This document shows, in pieces, positions 1-9,568 of a DNA stretch of 47,626 bases (positions within the stretch are counted from its first letter, which is position 1; each line of letters begins with the position of its first letter). The notes beneath the pieces were generated by a model. The model was not told where the DNA came from. It was given only the letters and a program-made list of their open reading frames with translations, and did not search any database. This stretch comes from Cyanobacteria bacterium M_surface_10_m2_119 (GTDB lineage Bacteria; Cyanobacteriota; Cyanobacteriia; PCC-6307; Cyanobiaceae). A program made the translations under genes and the position numbers. Location of the stretch: the NCBI GenBank assembly GCA_016882525.1, contig VGPU01000016.1, forward strand, positions 1 through 47,626. The letters are read 5' to 3'.

Positions 1-1
1 G

Positions 2-1018
2 CTCGGCGCGAACGACGCCGCCAACGTGTTCGGATCGGCGGTGGGCAGCCGGATGCTCCGCTTCTCCACGGCGGCCCTGCTCTGCAGCATCTTCGTGATC
101 CTCGGGGCGGTGAGTGCGGGGGGGGGAGCCACGGGAGGCCTGGGGCAGCTGGGGGCGGTGAACGCCCTGGCCGGTTCCTTCACCACCGCCCTGGCCGCCG
201 CCATCACCGTCACCTGGATGAACCGGGCCGGCCTGCCCGTCTCCTCCACCCAGGCCGTGGTGGGCGCGATTGTGGGCTGGAACTGGTTCAGCGGTGCCCA
301 GACTGACCTCAGCCAGCTCAGCCGCATCGTCGGCACCTGGGTGCTCTGCCCGCTGCTGGCCGCCCTGGCCGCCGCCTGTCTCTACCGCCTTGGCGCCCTG
401 CTGGTGGGCTGCACCCGTCCCCATCTGCTGCGCCTGGATGCGGGCCTGCGGCTAGGGTTGATTCTGTCGGGCGTGTTCGGCTCCTACAGCCTCGGGGCCA
501 ACAACATCGGCAACGTGATGGGCGTGTTCGTGCCCGCAGCTCCCTTCGCCGCCCTGGTGCTGCCCGGTGGCCTCACCGTGAGCGGTACCCAGCAGCTCTT
601 TTTTCTCGGAGGGCTGGCCATCGCCACCGGCGTCTACACCCACTCCCGCCGGGTGATGCTCACGGTGGGGCACAACCTGATGCCCCTCTCCCCCTTCGGG
701 GCCCTGGTGGTGGTTCTGGCCAACGCCCTGGTGCTGTTCGTGTTCTCCTCCCAGCCGCTCTCCGACGCGGTGGCGGGCCTGGGGCTCCCTCCCCTCCCCC
801 TGGTGCCCGTCTCCAGCTCCCAGGCCATGATCGGGGCCGTGGTGGGTGTCGCCCTGCTGCAGGGACGGCGCGGCCTGCGCCAGATCCGCTGGATCGTGCT
901 GGCGCGGATCGCCTCCGGTTGGGTCACCACACCGGTGCTGGCGGCCCTGCTGGCCTATGTGCTGCTGTTCGTGGTGCAGAACGTCTTCGCCCAGCAGGTG
1001 GTGCAGCCCATCGGATGA
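2..1018 (+). CDS. PiT-family inorganic phosphate permease (5' end missing)
   Basis: The gene is open at the left window edge; 338 residues are visible. The first visible residues, LGANDAANVFG, match the GANDxxN signature of the N-terminal half of PiT phosphate:cation symporters. A second copy, GANNIGNVMGVF, lies near residues 159-170, as expected from the internal duplication of this family. The repeated SSTQAVVGAIVG and SSSQAMIGAVVG segments are the paired 'SSTxAxxGaxxG' motifs. Most of the protein is hydrophobic and should form about ten membrane helices. It carries a run of nine G (118-126) without losing frame. The family imports phosphate, usually as metal-phosphate, with H+ or Na+. The stop lies 36 bases before the next gene, which has an unrelated function. 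Confidence 0.93.
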   Translation, partial: LGANDAANVFGSAVGSRMLRFSTAALLCSIFVILGAVSAGGGATGGLGQLGAVNALAGSFTTALAAAITVTWMNRAGLPVSSTQAVVGAIVGWNWFSGAQTDLSQLSRIVGTWVLCPLLAALAAACLYRLGALLVGCTRPHLLRLDAGLRLGLILSGVFGSYSLGANNIGNVMGVFVPAAPFAALVLPGGLTVSGTQQLFFLGGLAIATGVYTHSRRVMLTVGHNLMPLSPFGALVVVLANALVLFVFSSQPLSDAVAGLGLPPLPLVPVSSSQAMIGAVVGVALLQGRRGLRQIRWIVLARIASGWVTTPVLAALLAYVLLFVVQNVFAQQVVQPIG

Positions 1019-1054
1019 GCGCACGGGTCGGGCTGCCTGCCTACGCTGCCGGCC

Positions 1055-4000
1055 ATGGCGGAGCAGGCTGCACGGGGCGCGCGCGGGTGGCGGTTCTGGA
1101 TCGACCGTGGCGGCACCTTCACCGACGTGGTGGGCTGCGATCCGGCGGGCCGGCTGCGGGTGGGGAAGGTGCTTTCGCAGCAGCCCGAACGCCCGGGCGA
1201 TCCCGCCGTGCGGGCGATTCAGGAATGGCTGGGGCTGGCGGAAGGCCCGATCCCTGAGGGTCTGCTGCAGGAGGTGCGGCTGGGCACCACCGTGGCCACC
1301 AATGCCCTGCTTGAGCACCACGGTGCCCCGGTGCTGTTGCTGATCAACCGCGGCCTGGCTGATCTGCTCACCATCGGGGATCAGCACCGGCCGGACATCT
1401 TTGCCCTGGCGATCGAGCGGCCCCGCCCCCTGGATGTGCGCGTGCTTGAAGTGGGCGGCCGGCTGGCTGCCGATGGCCGCGAACTGGAGCCGCTGCAGCT
1501 GGATGAGACTCTGGCCGCGGACCTGCGGGCCGCCCTGGCCGCGGGCTACAGGAGCTGTGCGGTGGCCCTGCTGCATAGCTGCCGCCACAGCGGCCATGAA
1601 CAGCAGCTGGGGGCCTGGCTGGCACCGTTGGGATTCGAGGCGATCGTCCTCTCCCACCAGCTCAGCGCCCAGCCCCGACTGGTGCCCCGCGGACACACCA
1701 CCCTGGTGGAGGCGACGGTGGCCCCGGTGCTGGAGCGCTACCTGGCCCAGGTGCGCGCCGCCCTGGGGCCGGCCCCGCGCCTGCGGGTGATGTGCTCCAG
1801 CGGTGCCCTGGCCGAACCCGCCCTGCTCCATGCCAAGGACACGATTCTCTCCGGCCCCGCCGGCGGCATGGTGGGGGCGGTGGCGGTGGCCCGGGAAGCC
1901 CTGGCGGCTGCCGGTGAACCCGACTGCCCCGTGGTGGGCTTTGACATGGGCGGCACCTCCACCGATGTCTTCCACTTCGCTCCCGAGCAGGGCGAGCTGG
2001 CCTGGGAGCGGCTGGCGGAAACGGAGATTGCCGGCCTGCGCCTGCAGGCGCCGATGCTGCCCATCCACACCGTCGCCGCCGGAGGGGGATCGATCGTGCG
2101 CTTCGATGGCGAGCGGTTGCTGGTGGGGCCTGAATCCGCCGGTGCCACCCCAGGACCCGCCGCCTACCGACGCGGCGGCCCGGCCACCATCACCGATGCC
2201 AACCTCCTGCTGGGCCGACTGCCCGTGACGGCCCTGCCGGCGGTGTTCGGGGCCGGCGGCGACCAGCCGGCGGATCGGGAGGCCGCCCGGGCCCGCTTCC
2301 GTGCATTGGCGGCTGCGATGAACGCCGCCGGCTCAGGAGCTGCCAGGGCCACCAGCCCAGAACAGGCGGCGGCCGGTGCCCTGGCGATCGCCATCGAGAC
2401 GATGGCCGGCGCGATCCGTCGCATCTCGATTGAACGGGGCCATGATCTGCGCGCTGCCCTGTTGGTGAGCTATGGCGGGGCGGGCGGCCAGCATGCCTGC
2501 CGCCTGGCAGAGGTGCTGGGGGTGCAGCGCGTGCTCCTCCACCCCTTGGCGGGGGTGCTGTCGGCCTATGGCATCGGCATGGCGCGGCAGCGGCTGTTGC
2601 TGGAGCGCAGCCTGGCCACTCCCCTCAGGGCCGACTTGCTGCCCCGGCTGCGTCAGCACTGCGATCAGCTGGCAGCGGAGGGCGCCGCCCGCCTGGGCGC
2701 TGATCGGCCCCCCAGGCTGAGTGTGCGTCTGGAGCTGCGCTACCCCGGCAGCGAGCGGGGGTTGGAGTTGCTCTGGGAGGGAGCCATGGGGGCTGCGGCA
2801 GGCGGCGCTGCAGGCGGCCCCCTGGAGGCGGACCAGGCGGTGACGGCCCTGGAGCGCGCCTTTGCCGCCAGCCACCGCCGCCGCTTCGGCTACGTGCCGG
2901 AGGGGGCCGCAGAACCGCTGATCGTGGAGCGGCTGCTGCTGGAGCTGGAGGCCGCCGGCGAAGACGCGGCGAACAGTTCTGAGAGCGCCGTGCTCGATGG
3001 CTCCGCCCTGGCGGCTTCCAGCGGGGCTGCGGGGGCTGAGCCGGTTCCCCGCTCGCTCTGGCACGACGGCCAGTGGCTGACGGTGCCCCACTGGCAGCGG
3101 CAGCAGCTCCAACCCGGCCAGGTGCTGGAGGGGCCGGCTCTGATCAGCGATCCCACCTCCACAAGCCTGCTGGAGCTGGGCTGGCAGGCCCGGCTGTTGC
3201 CCGGAGGTGCTCTGTTGCTGGAGCGTCGGGGGGAGCGAGTGCGCGCCGCTGCCGCCGCATTCCCGGGAGTCGCAGCCTCTTCCGCCGCCGCGCCCTCCTT
3301 CAGCGAGCCAGCTGCGGCCCGGCCCGATCCCACCCTGCTGCAGCTCTACAACCACCGCTTCATGGCGGTGGCCGAACAGATGGGCGCGCGCCTGCAGCAG
3401 AGCGCCCGCTCGGTGAACATCCGCGAGCGGCTCGACTTCTCCTGCGCCGTGTTCGACGGCCGCGGCGCCCTGGTGGCCAACGCGCCCCACATCCCCGTGC
3501 ATCTGGGTTCGATGGGCGACAGCGTCGCGGCCCTGCTGGCGGCGATCGCCCGCGGTGAGCGGCTTCCCCTGGGCCCTGGGGATGTGGTGCTCAGCAACGA
3601 CCCCTACAACGGCGGCACCCACCTGCCCGACATCACGGCGATCACGCCGGTATTTGCGCCGAGCGATGGCGGCTCGGCGCCGCCGGTGCTGTTCGTGGCC
3701 AGCCGCGGTCACCATGCCGATGTGGGGGGCATTAGCCCGGGCTCGATGCCGGCCTTCAGCCGCACGATCGCCGAGGAGGGCCTGCTGCTCGACAACGTGC
3801 CCTTCGTGCAGGCGGGCCGCTGGGATGAGCCCGTCTGGCGGCAGCGCCTGGCGGCCGGCCCCTGGCCCGTGCGCAACCCCGACCAGCTGCTGGCCGACCT
3901 GCAGGCCCAGGTGGCCGCCAACCAGCTGGGCGTCGACCAGCTGCAGCAGCTGATCGCCCGCCACGGTTTGGCGGAGGTGCTCGCCTACGCCGGCCACGGC

Positions 4001-4906
4001 CAGCGCCAGGCGGCGGCGGCGGTGCGCCGAGCCCTGGCGCGGCTGCGCGATGGCGACTTCTGCCTCGATCTCGACGGCGGCGGCCGGATCGCGGTGGCGA
4101 TCCGGGTGGATCAGCAGGCGGGCCGGGCCCTGTTGGATTTCAGCGGCACCTCCCCCCAGCGGCCCGACAACTTCAATGCCCCCCTGGCCGTCACCAAGGC
4201 AGCGGTGCTCTACGTGTTCCGCTGCCTGGTGGGGGAGCCCATCCCCCTCAATGCCGGCTGCCTGCAGCCCCTGGAGTTGCTGGTGCCGGAGGGCTGCCTG
4301 CTCAACCCCCGGCCGCCGGCGGCGGTGGTGGCCGGCAATGTGGAGGTGTCGCAGGCGCTCACCAATGCCCTGTTCGCAGCGCTGGGCGTCCAGGCGGCGG
4401 CCCAGGGCACGATGAACAACCTCAGTTTTGGCAACGACCGCTGCCAGTACTACGAAACGATCTGCGGCGGCACCGGCGGGGGCCGTACACCCGCGGGGGT
4501 GGGCTTCGCCGGCGCCGCGGCCGTGCAGAGCCACATGACCAACTCCCGCCTCACCGATCCGGAGGTGCTGGAGGCCCGCTTCCCGGTGCGGCTGGAGCGC
4601 TTCGCCATTCGCCGCGGCAGTGGCGGCGCCGGCCGCTGGCCGGGGGGCGACGGGGTGGTGCGCCAGCTGCGCTGCCTGGAGCCGCTGGCGGTGTCGCTGA
4701 TCTCCGGCAGCCGCAGTGTGGCGCCCTTCGGGCTGGAGGGCGGCGCGTCGGGGGCCTGCGGCCGCAATGGGCTGCTCCGGGTCGACGGTCGTCGTGAGGA
4801 GCTGCCGGCCTGCTGTGCCCTCGCGCTGCAGGCGGGCGAGGCGCTCTGCATCGAGACTCCGGGGGGCGGGGGCTTCGGTGCGCTGCCGACCACGGGTCAG
4901 CGATGA
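1055..4906 (+). CDS. 5-oxoprolinase / hydantoinase A-B fusion protein
   Basis: A 1283-residue protein in the size range of single-chain ATP-dependent 5-oxoprolinases. Residues 1 to about 680 resemble hydantoinase A, with the N-terminal [14 protein letters not shown] phosphate-binding motif and a second GGTSTDV motif. Residues from about 760 to the end resemble hydantoinase B, with [42 protein letters not shown] and a C-terminal TPGGGGFG. The family hydrolyses 5-oxo-L-proline to glutamate using ATP. An N-methylhydantoinase or acetophenone-carboxylase-like activity cannot be excluded from sequence alone. ATG 1055 directly precedes the conserved N-terminus. The stop overlaps the gamma-glutamyltransferase start by four bases (ATGA), so the two are probably co-translated and act in glutathione/gamma-glutamyl turnover. 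Confidence 0.9.
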   Translation: MAEQAARGARGWRFWIDRGGTFTDVVGCDPAGRLRVGKVLSQQPERPGDPAVRAIQEWLGLAEGPIPEGLLQEVRLGTTVATNALLEHHGAPVLLLINRGLADLLTIGDQHRPDIFALAIERPRPLDVRVLEVGGRLAADGRELEPLQLDETLAADLRAALAAGYRSCAVALLHSCRHSGHEQQLGAWLAPLGFEAIVLSHQLSAQPRLVPRGHTTLVEATVAPVLERYLAQVRAALGPAPRLRVMCSSGALAEPALLHAKDTILSGPAGGMVGAVAVAREALAAAGEPDCPVVGFDMGGTSTDVFHFAPEQGELAWERLAETEIAGLRLQAPMLPIHTVAAGGGSIVRFDGERLLVGPESAGATPGPAAYRRGGPATITDANLLLGRLPVTALPAVFGAGGDQPADREAARARFRALAAAMNAAGSGAARATSPEQAAAGALAIAIETMAGAIRRISIERGHDLRAALLVSYGGAGGQHACRLAEVLGVQRVLLHPLAGVLSAYGIGMARQRLLLERSLATPLRADLLPRLRQHCDQLAAEGAARLGADRPPRLSVRLELRYPGSERGLELLWEGAMGAAAGGAAGGPLEADQAVTALERAFAASHRRRFGYVPEGAAEPLIVERLLLELEAAGEDAANSSESAVLDGSALAASSGAAGAEPVPRSLWHDGQWLTVPHWQRQQLQPGQVLEGPALISDPTSTSLLELGWQARLLPGGALLLERRGERVRAAAAAFPGVAASSAAAPSFSEPAAARPDPTLLQLYNHRFMAVAEQMGARLQQSARSVNIRERLDFSCAVFDGRGALVANAPHIPVHLGSMGDSVAALLAAIARGERLPLGPGDVVLSNDPYNGGTHLPDITAITPVFAPSDGGSAPPVLFVASRGHHADVGGISPGSMPAFSRTIAEEGLLLDNVPFVQAGRWDEPVWRQRLAAGPWPVRNPDQLLADLQAQVAANQLGVDQLQQLIARHGLAEVLAYAGHGQRQAAAAVRRALARLRDGDFCLDLDGGGRIAVAIRVDQQAGRALLDFSGTSPQRPDNFNAPLAVTKAAVLYVFRCLVGEPIPLNAGCLQPLELLVPEGCLLNPRPPAAVVAGNVEVSQALTNALFAALGVQAAAQGTMNNLSFGNDRCQYYETICGGTGGGRTPAGVGFAGAAAVQSHMTNSRLTDPEVLEARFPVRLERFAIRRGSGGAGRWPGGDGVVRQLRCLEPLAVSLISGSRSVAPFGLEGGASGACGRNGLLRVDGRREELPACCALALQAGEALCIETPGGGGFGALPTTGQR

Positions 4907-6777
4907 CGGGGACCCTCGGCTCCCGGCTGGTCTTCCAGTTCCTGCCTCAGGGGGTGCGGCCGGTGCTGGCCCTGATCGCCCTCGTGCTGGCTTTTCCCCT
5001 GCCCGGGCGGGCCAACCCCCTGCAGGAGGGCCGTCAGCGCTTTCAGCCACAGTGTTCTGCCGGGGGCATGGTGGCCAGCCAGGAGCAGCTGGCCTCGGAG
5101 GCGGGGGCGGCCGTGCTGCGCCAGGGGGGCAATGCGGTGGATGCGGCAGTGGCCACGGCCTTCGTCCTGGCGGTGACCCTGCCCCAGGCCGGCAACCTGG
5201 GGGGTGGCGGCTTCGCCGTGCTCTGGCTGCCGGGCCCCTCCCCCGCCCGGGGGCGCGGCTGCCTGCCGGTTCAACGGCCCGGGGCGAGCGGTCCTGAGCT
5301 GGCCATCGGCCGCGGCGTGGCCGTGGCTGTGAACTTCCGGGAGACCGCCCCCCTGGCAGCCACCCCTGGGATGTTCCTGGACGCCGATGGCCAGGTCGAC
5401 CGCCAGCGGGCCACCCGCAGCCTGCTCAGCACCGCCGTGCCCGGCACCCCAGCCGGCCTGCTGCTGGCCCAGCGCTGCTATGGCCGCCTGCCCCTGGCCC
5501 GGGTGATGGCGCCGGCGATCGCCCTGGCCGAGCAGGGCTTTGCCGTGGGGCCGGAACTCAGCCGTTCCCTGCGCCAGGCCGCCCCGCTGCTCCAGGCCGA
5601 CCCCACCTCCCGCCAGCTGTTCTTCCAGCCGCCGCGCCAGGCGGGTGACGAGCCCCAGCCCTACCGGCCCGGCCAGCTGCTGCGCCAACCCCAGCTGGCC
5701 GCCAGCCTGCGCCGCATCGCCGCCGCTGGCGAGGCCGGCTTCTACCAGGGCTCCAGTGCCCAGGCCCTGGTGGCGCTGATGCGGGAGCGGGGTGGTCTGA
5801 TTCGCCAGGCCGATCTCGACGCCTACCGGGCCCAGCTGGTGCGGCCCCTGCGCGCCCGCTTCCGCGGCGCCACCGTGCTGGGCATGCCACCGCCGAGCAG
5901 CGGTGGCGTCACGCTGCTGCAGCTGCTGCAGATCCTCGAGCCCCTGCCCCTGGAGCGCTGGGGGCTGAACAGCGCCGCCGGCATCCATGCACTGGTGGAG
6001 GCGATGAATCTGGCCTACCGCGACCGCAATCAGTGGCTGGGCGATCCGGACCAGGTGTCGATCCCCCTGGAGCGGTTGCTCAGTGCGGACCATGCCAGCG
6101 CGCTGCGCGGCCAGCTCGATCTTGACCGCCACCGTGCGGCCTCCACCCTGGCCCCGCCCGCGGCTCCCCGCCGGGAGGGGCCCAACACCACCCACCTCTC
6201 GGTGGCCGACCGCAACGGCGGCCTGGTGGCTCTCACCACCACCCTCAACTTCGCCTACGGCAACGGCGTGAGCGTGCCCGGCGCCGGCTTCCTGCTCAAC
6301 AACGAGATGGACGACTTCACCGCCAGCCCCGGCCAGCCCAACGCCTATGGCCTGGTGCAGGCGGAGGCCAATGCGATCGCCCCGGGCAAGCGGCCCCTCA
6401 GTTCGATGAGCCCCACCCTGGTGTTCCGGCCCGATGGCTCCCCTTGGCTGGCCACCGGCAGCCCGGGCGGCAGCCGCATCATCACCACGGTGCTGCAGGT
6501 GCTGCTCGGCCGGCTCGTGCATGGCCTCAACCTGGCCTCAGCGGTCGCCAGCCCGCGCGTGCACAGCCAGCTCTGGCCCGACCAGATCAGCCACGAGCAG
6601 GGCATCAGCCCCGACACGCTCGAGCTGCTGCGACGCCGTGGTCATCAGCTGCAGCTGGCGCCGGCCATGGGTTCGGCCAACAGCGTGGAAGTGCTGCAGC
6701 CCGCAGCCGGCGAGCTGTGCCGCAGCCTCGGGGTGGCCGATCCGCGCCGACTCGACGCGGCAGCAGTGGCCGAGTAG
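4903..6777 (+). CDS. ggt: gamma-glutamyltransferase
   Basis: A 624-residue N-terminal-nucleophile hydrolase. Residues 1-37 form a signal peptide (hydrophobic ALIALVLAF stretch, likely cleavage after GRA), so the enzyme should be periplasmic. The large subunit contains GGNAVDAAVATAF, NLGGGGF and NFRETAPLAA. The self-cleavage site is NTTHLSVAD, placing the nucleophile at about Thr429; this Thr becomes the first residue of the small subunit. SSMSPTLVF and GSPGGSRIITTVLQ follow, as in the family. The enzyme cleaves the gamma-glutamyl bond of glutathione and related peptides. It overlaps the upstream 5-oxoprolinase-like gene by four bases. About 20 unusual Gly/Pro/Arg-rich residues near 112-135 look like a loop insertion. 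The start is fixed by the overlap and the signal peptide. Confidence 0.94.
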   Translation: MTGTLGSRLVFQFLPQGVRPVLALIALVLAFPLPGRANPLQEGRQRFQPQCSAGGMVASQEQLASEAGAAVLRQGGNAVDAAVATAFVLAVTLPQAGNLGGGGFAVLWLPGPSPARGRGCLPVQRPGASGPELAIGRGVAVAVNFRETAPLAATPGMFLDADGQVDRQRATRSLLSTAVPGTPAGLLLAQRCYGRLPLARVMAPAIALAEQGFAVGPELSRSLRQAAPLLQADPTSRQLFFQPPRQAGDEPQPYRPGQLLRQPQLAASLRRIAAAGEAGFYQGSSAQALVALMRERGGLIRQADLDAYRAQLVRPLRARFRGATVLGMPPPSSGGVTLLQLLQILEPLPLERWGLNSAAGIHALVEAMNLAYRDRNQWLGDPDQVSIPLERLLSADHASALRGQLDLDRHRAASTLAPPAAPRREGPNTTHLSVADRNGGLVALTTTLNFAYGNGVSVPGAGFLLNNEMDDFTASPGQPNAYGLVQAEANAIAPGKRPLSSMSPTLVFRPDGSPWLATGSPGGSRIITTVLQVLLGRLVHGLNLASAVASPRVHSQLWPDQISHEQGISPDTLELLRRRGHQLQLAPAMGSANSVEVLQPAAGELCRSLGVADPRRLDAAAVAE

Positions 6778-6808
6778 GGCCGCCCCCCTTCGGAGCCGGG
6801 CGCAGTGC

Positions 6809-7321
6809 TCAGCTGGCAGGGGCGTCAGGCGCCGTGATCAGGTTCACGGCGGAGAAGGCCAGACCGATGCCGAACAGGGTGCCGATGGCCCAGAGGCTGT
6901 CGCTCGGCCATTCCGCGATCAGCAGCACGCCCAGGATGGCCGTGACGATGCCATCCAGCAGCACCAGGCCCCTGGCGGGCCCCTGGCCGGCGGCGGCGCT
7001 GGCCAGCTCCATCACCCCTTCAAAGGCGAGCAGGAAGCCCACGAAGAGGGTGAGGCTCACCTCGCTCCCCACCGGGTACACCAGGGTCCAGACGCCGCCC
7101 CCGAGGTAGAGCAAGCCGGAGAGCAGGCGAAACAGCCTGCTGCTGGCATCGCCACCGGTGAGCCGCAGCAGCTGGGCGATGCCGGCGGCAACGGCCACCC
7201 CGCCGATGCCGATCGTGAGCAGGGTGGCGGAGACGAAGGGCAGGGCAATCGCCAGGCCGGCGGAGGCGAACAGGAGAGCGGCTGCGGTCCAGCGCAGGGC
7301 GGGTGAAGCGGGAGCGGACAC
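6809..7321 (-). CDS. HdeD-family (DUF308) membrane protein
   Basis: A 170-residue, almost wholly hydrophobic protein with about six predicted membrane helices in three hairpins. It shows Gly-rich helices such as IGIGGVAVAAGIAQLL and LLYLGGGVWTLVYP, plus GVMELASA and LDGIVTAILGVLLIAEWP, typical of HdeD/DUF308 proteins. HdeD is linked to acid resistance in E. coli; the role in cyanobacteria is not established. The start is GTG 7321. It converges with ggt (31 bases apart) and diverges from the oxidase gene run. Confidence 0.85.
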   Translation of the reverse strand: MSAPASPALRWTAAALLFASAGLAIALPFVSATLLTIGIGGVAVAAGIAQLLRLTGGDASSRLFRLLSGLLYLGGGVWTLVYPVGSEVSLTLFVGFLLAFEGVMELASAAAGQGPARGLVLLDGIVTAILGVLLIAEWPSDSLWAIGTLFGIGLAFSAVNLITAPDAPAS

Positions 7322-7506
7322 CGGAAAAACAGAGGAGCTGAAGAAACCCTAGATGTCGCCGCTGGCCGGATCGCTCTGTCAGGAGCCTCAGGCACGTGTT
7401 GATCCCCCCTTGTGGCAATTCATTACAACGCCAAGGCCCTCCAAAGAGGGCTGATCAGATTAATTCGGAATGCCTGCGCGGTCGATCGACGCGCCACCCG
7501 ATTCGG
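7322..7506. promoter_or_regulatory. divergent intergenic region, probable promoter of the oxidase gene run
   Basis: This 185-base gap separates HdeD (-) from the first DUF2231 gene (+). Its right half (about 7410-7475) is clearly richer in A/T than the coding DNA around it and contains TTGTGGCAATTCATTACAAC and CAGATTAATTCGG. A short perfect inverted repeat lies at 7436-7451. It is the only sizeable gap before a run of nine co-directional genes, so a promoter for that run probably lies here. I cannot fix a -35/-10 pair with confidence. Confidence 0.4.
7436..7451. other. small inverted repeat upstream of the oxidase genes
   Basis: GCCCTC, CAAA, GAGGGC forms a perfect 6-base stem with a 4-base loop, about 55 bases before the first DUF2231 start. 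It has no T run after it. It could be an operator half-site pair or a 5' leader hairpin, or be chance in GC-rich DNA. Confidence 0.2.
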
Positions 7507-8004
7507 ATGCCTGAGCTTCTGCCGGCGCTCAACGATCACAACCTTCCCTGGATGGACACGATCCATCCGATCGTTGTGCATTTCGTGATCGCGATGGGGC
7601 TGATCAGCTTTGTCTTTGATTTGATCGGCAAGCTTTTCCGTCGGAGTCAGTTGTTTGAGGTCAGTTTCTGGAATCTGCTGTTCGCCACCGCGGCGATTTT
7701 CGTGGCGATCATCTTCGGCCAGGTGGAGGCGGGTCTGGCCAATCCCTACGGGGCCTCCAGCGAGATCCTGAATCTGCACAGCACCATCGGCTGGTCGCTG
7801 GCGGGGGTGCTCTCGCTGATGTCCGGCTGGCGCTACGTGATCCGCAGCCGCGATCCCCAGGAGATTCCCCTCAGCTTTCTCGGCGCAGGGGCTCTGCTGA
7901 GCGCCCTGATCGTGGTGCAGGTCACCCTCGGCAATCAGTTGATCTGGGTTTACGGCCTGCACACCGTGCCCGTGGTGCAGGCCATGCGTGACGGGTTGGT
8001 GTGA
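7507..8004 (+). CDS. DUF2231 membrane protein (first of two), oxidase-linked
   Basis: A 165-residue protein with about four membrane helices. It has the family signature HPxxVHF (His20, His25) at the start of helix 1, a further His at the start of helix 3 (LHSTIGW, His91) and one just after helix 4 (GLHT, His152). The neighbouring paralogue keeps all four. I chose ATG 7507; the frame is open 37 codons further upstream, but that stretch is not membrane-like and lies in the AT-richer leader. The stop overlaps the next start by one base. Function is unknown. The four conserved membrane His are compatible with heme b or metal binding, which is inference only. Confidence 0.85.
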   Translation: MPELLPALNDHNLPWMDTIHPIVVHFVIAMGLISFVFDLIGKLFRRSQLFEVSFWNLLFATAAIFVAIIFGQVEAGLANPYGASSEILNLHSTIGWSLAGVLSLMSGWRYVIRSRDPQEIPLSFLGAGALLSALIVVQVTLGNQLIWVYGLHTVPVVQAMRDGLV

Positions 8005-8624
8005 TGGCGCCCTACATCTCCCCGCAACCGCCGATTGAGCAGCTGGCCTCCCAGCTGGGCCCCAATGGTCTCCCCTATGCCCTGCCGATCCATCCAAACC
8101 TGGTGCACCTCACGATCGGCCTGTTCGTGATTGCCATCGCCTTTGATATTGCCGGTGCGCTCTATCCGGTGGAGAAGCGCGTGTTTCGCTTCCTGGCCCT
8201 GCCGGTGACGCGTGCCGGCTTTCATGACGTGGGTTGGTACAATCTGCTGGCCTGCGCCATCGTGAGCTTCTTCACCGTGGCCGCTGGCTTCTACGAGCTG
8301 CTGCTGGCGGAGCCCCTGCCTGGCGTCATCAGCACCATCGGCCTGCAAAGCATGGAAACCATGCTGCTCCACGGCGTGGGCGGTGTGCTGATCCTGCTGG
8401 TGATCGTGGCGATGACGGTGTGGCGCGGCTACCAGCGCTTTGTGTGGCGCAAGGACATGGGCCGTCAGGTGCAGTGGCTCTACCTGCTGACAGGTCTGGT
8501 TCTGTTTCTGGTGATCGGCCTGCACGGCACCCTCGGTGCCGAGCTGGCGGCTGAATTCGGAGTGCACATCACCGCGGACCAGCTCCTTGCTGCTGGCGCT
8601 GATCTCAAGGAGGCGCTGCCATGA
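8004..8624 (+). CDS. DUF2231 membrane protein (second of two), oxidase-linked
   Basis: A 206-residue paralogue of the preceding protein. It repeats the same pattern: HPNLVHL (His30, His35), WYNLL in helix 2, LLHGVGG at helix 3 (His123) and IGLHG at the end of helix 4 (His174), followed by a longer soluble tail. ATG 8004 overlaps the upstream stop (TGATG), and a GTG one codon earlier is also possible. The last four bases overlap the start of oxidase subunit II, so translation is probably coupled. Both proteins are likely accessory or extra subunits of the oxidase, possibly replacing the electron entry lost from subunit II (inference). Confidence 0.85.
   Translation: MAPYISPQPPIEQLASQLGPNGLPYALPIHPNLVHLTIGLFVIAIAFDIAGALYPVEKRVFRFLALPVTRAGFHDVGWYNLLACAIVSFFTVAAGFYELLLAEPLPGVISTIGLQSMETMLLHGVGGVLILLVIVAMTVWRGYQRFVWRKDMGRQVQWLYLLTGLVLFLVIGLHGTLGAELAAEFGVHITADQLLAAGADLKEALP
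8607..8613 (+). promoter_or_regulatory. ribosome binding site of oxidase subunit II
   Basis: AAGGAGG lies seven bases before ATG 8621, inside the end of the second DUF2231 gene. It is a near-perfect Shine-Dalgarno sequence and supports the overlapping start. Confidence 0.7.
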
Positions 8625-9556
8625 CCAGTTCCACGCCGCGCCTGCGCCCGCTGCCCCTGATCGGACTTGCCCTCTGGGTTGGTCTGCTCGTGCTGGTGAG
8701 CGTCTGGATGAGCCAGCAGTCCTATCGCTGGCTGCCGGTCCAGGCCTCCACGGCCGCGCCCCTGGTGGATGGTCTGTTCAGCTTCGAGACGGGGGTGGGC
8801 ACCTTCGTGTTTCTGGCGGTGATTTCCGTGATGGCCTGGGTGATGCTCATGCACCGGGCTGAGAAGTACGACGAGAGTGACGCCGAGCCGATTGAGGGGA
8901 ACACCAGGCTGGAAGTGATCTGGACGGCCATTCCCTTTGTGCTGGTGATGGCGATCGCCATCTATGCCATCCGGGTGAATACCACCCTGGGGGTGCTAGG
9001 TCCGATGGAGCACATCCATGTGCGCGATCCGCTGGAGCAGCAGGGTGGCTATCCAGGTGATCGCCTTCCCCCCGAATCCGTTGAGGTGATTGCCCGGCAG
9101 TGGTCGTGGGAGTTCCGATACCCCAACTCTGGGGTCTCCTCCACCGAATTGCACCTGGCCGTCGATCAGCCGGTGACCTTCCGGTTGGTTTCTGAAGACG
9201 TGCTGCATGGCTTCTACATCCCCGCCTTTCGCCTGAAGCAGGACGTGGTGCCTGGCCGGGCCATCGACTTCAACCTCACCCCAACCCGGGAAGGGCGCTA
9301 CCGCCTGCGGGATTCCCAGTTCAGCGGCACCTGGTTCGCCGCCAATCAGGCCGATGTGGTGGTGGAGAGCGGCCCGGATCACCTCTCCTGGTTGAAGCAG
9401 GCCGCGGGCCAACCACTCCAGAGCGGCATCAGCGATGCGGTGCAGGAATACGCCGAGCGTGGCAAGAAAAGCAACCCCGGCTGGGCCACGGTGCCTCCAG
9501 CCCCGCCTCCGCAGGTGAATGTTCCCGGTTCCAACACCCTGCCCCATGACGCCTGA
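8621..9556 (+). CDS. ctaC: heme-copper oxidase subunit II lacking the CuA site (ARTO type)
   Basis: A 311-residue subunit II with hydrophobic segments near residues 13-32, 62-82 and 105-125, then a periplasmic cupredoxin domain (VIARQWSWEFRYP, EDVLHGFYIPAF). The CuA loop is destroyed. Where CuA proteins have C-x-E-x-C-G-x-x-x-H-x-x-M, this protein reads D231-S-Q233-F-S235-G-T-W-F239-A-A-N242, so both Cys, Glu, His and Met are replaced. Only the upstream His of DVLHGF remains. Loss of CuA is the known hallmark of the cyanobacterial alternative respiratory terminal oxidase (second cox cluster) and of quinol oxidases, so cytochrome c is unlikely to be the donor. The C-terminal tail is Pro-rich. 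It is followed 12 bases later by subunit I. Confidence 0.92.
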   Translation: MTSSTPRLRPLPLIGLALWVGLLVLVSVWMSQQSYRWLPVQASTAAPLVDGLFSFETGVGTFVFLAVISVMAWVMLMHRAEKYDESDAEPIEGNTRLEVIWTAIPFVLVMAIAIYAIRVNTTLGVLGPMEHIHVRDPLEQQGGYPGDRLPPESVEVIARQWSWEFRYPNSGVSSTELHLAVDQPVTFRLVSEDVLHGFYIPAFRLKQDVVPGRAIDFNLTPTREGRYRLRDSQFSGTWFAANQADVVVESGPDHLSWLKQAAGQPLQSGISDAVQEYAERGKKSNPGWATVPPAPPPQVNVPGSNTLPHDA

Positions 9557-9568
9557 GCTCGCTTTCCG

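Noticed and set aside
118-126. Nine-G run in the phosphate permease as a possible frameshift
   Set aside because: The protein stays in frame and matches the family on both sides.
452-2068. A 538-codon minus-strand frame over the phosphate permease and 5-oxoprolinase genes
   Set aside because: Low-complexity, no domain, and it spans two real plus-strand genes.
2333-5050. A 905-codon open frame on the minus strand under the 5-oxoprolinase gene
   Set aside because: It is antisense to a gene with clear motifs, has His/Gln/Gly/Arg-rich composition and no domain; it is a by-product of high GC3.
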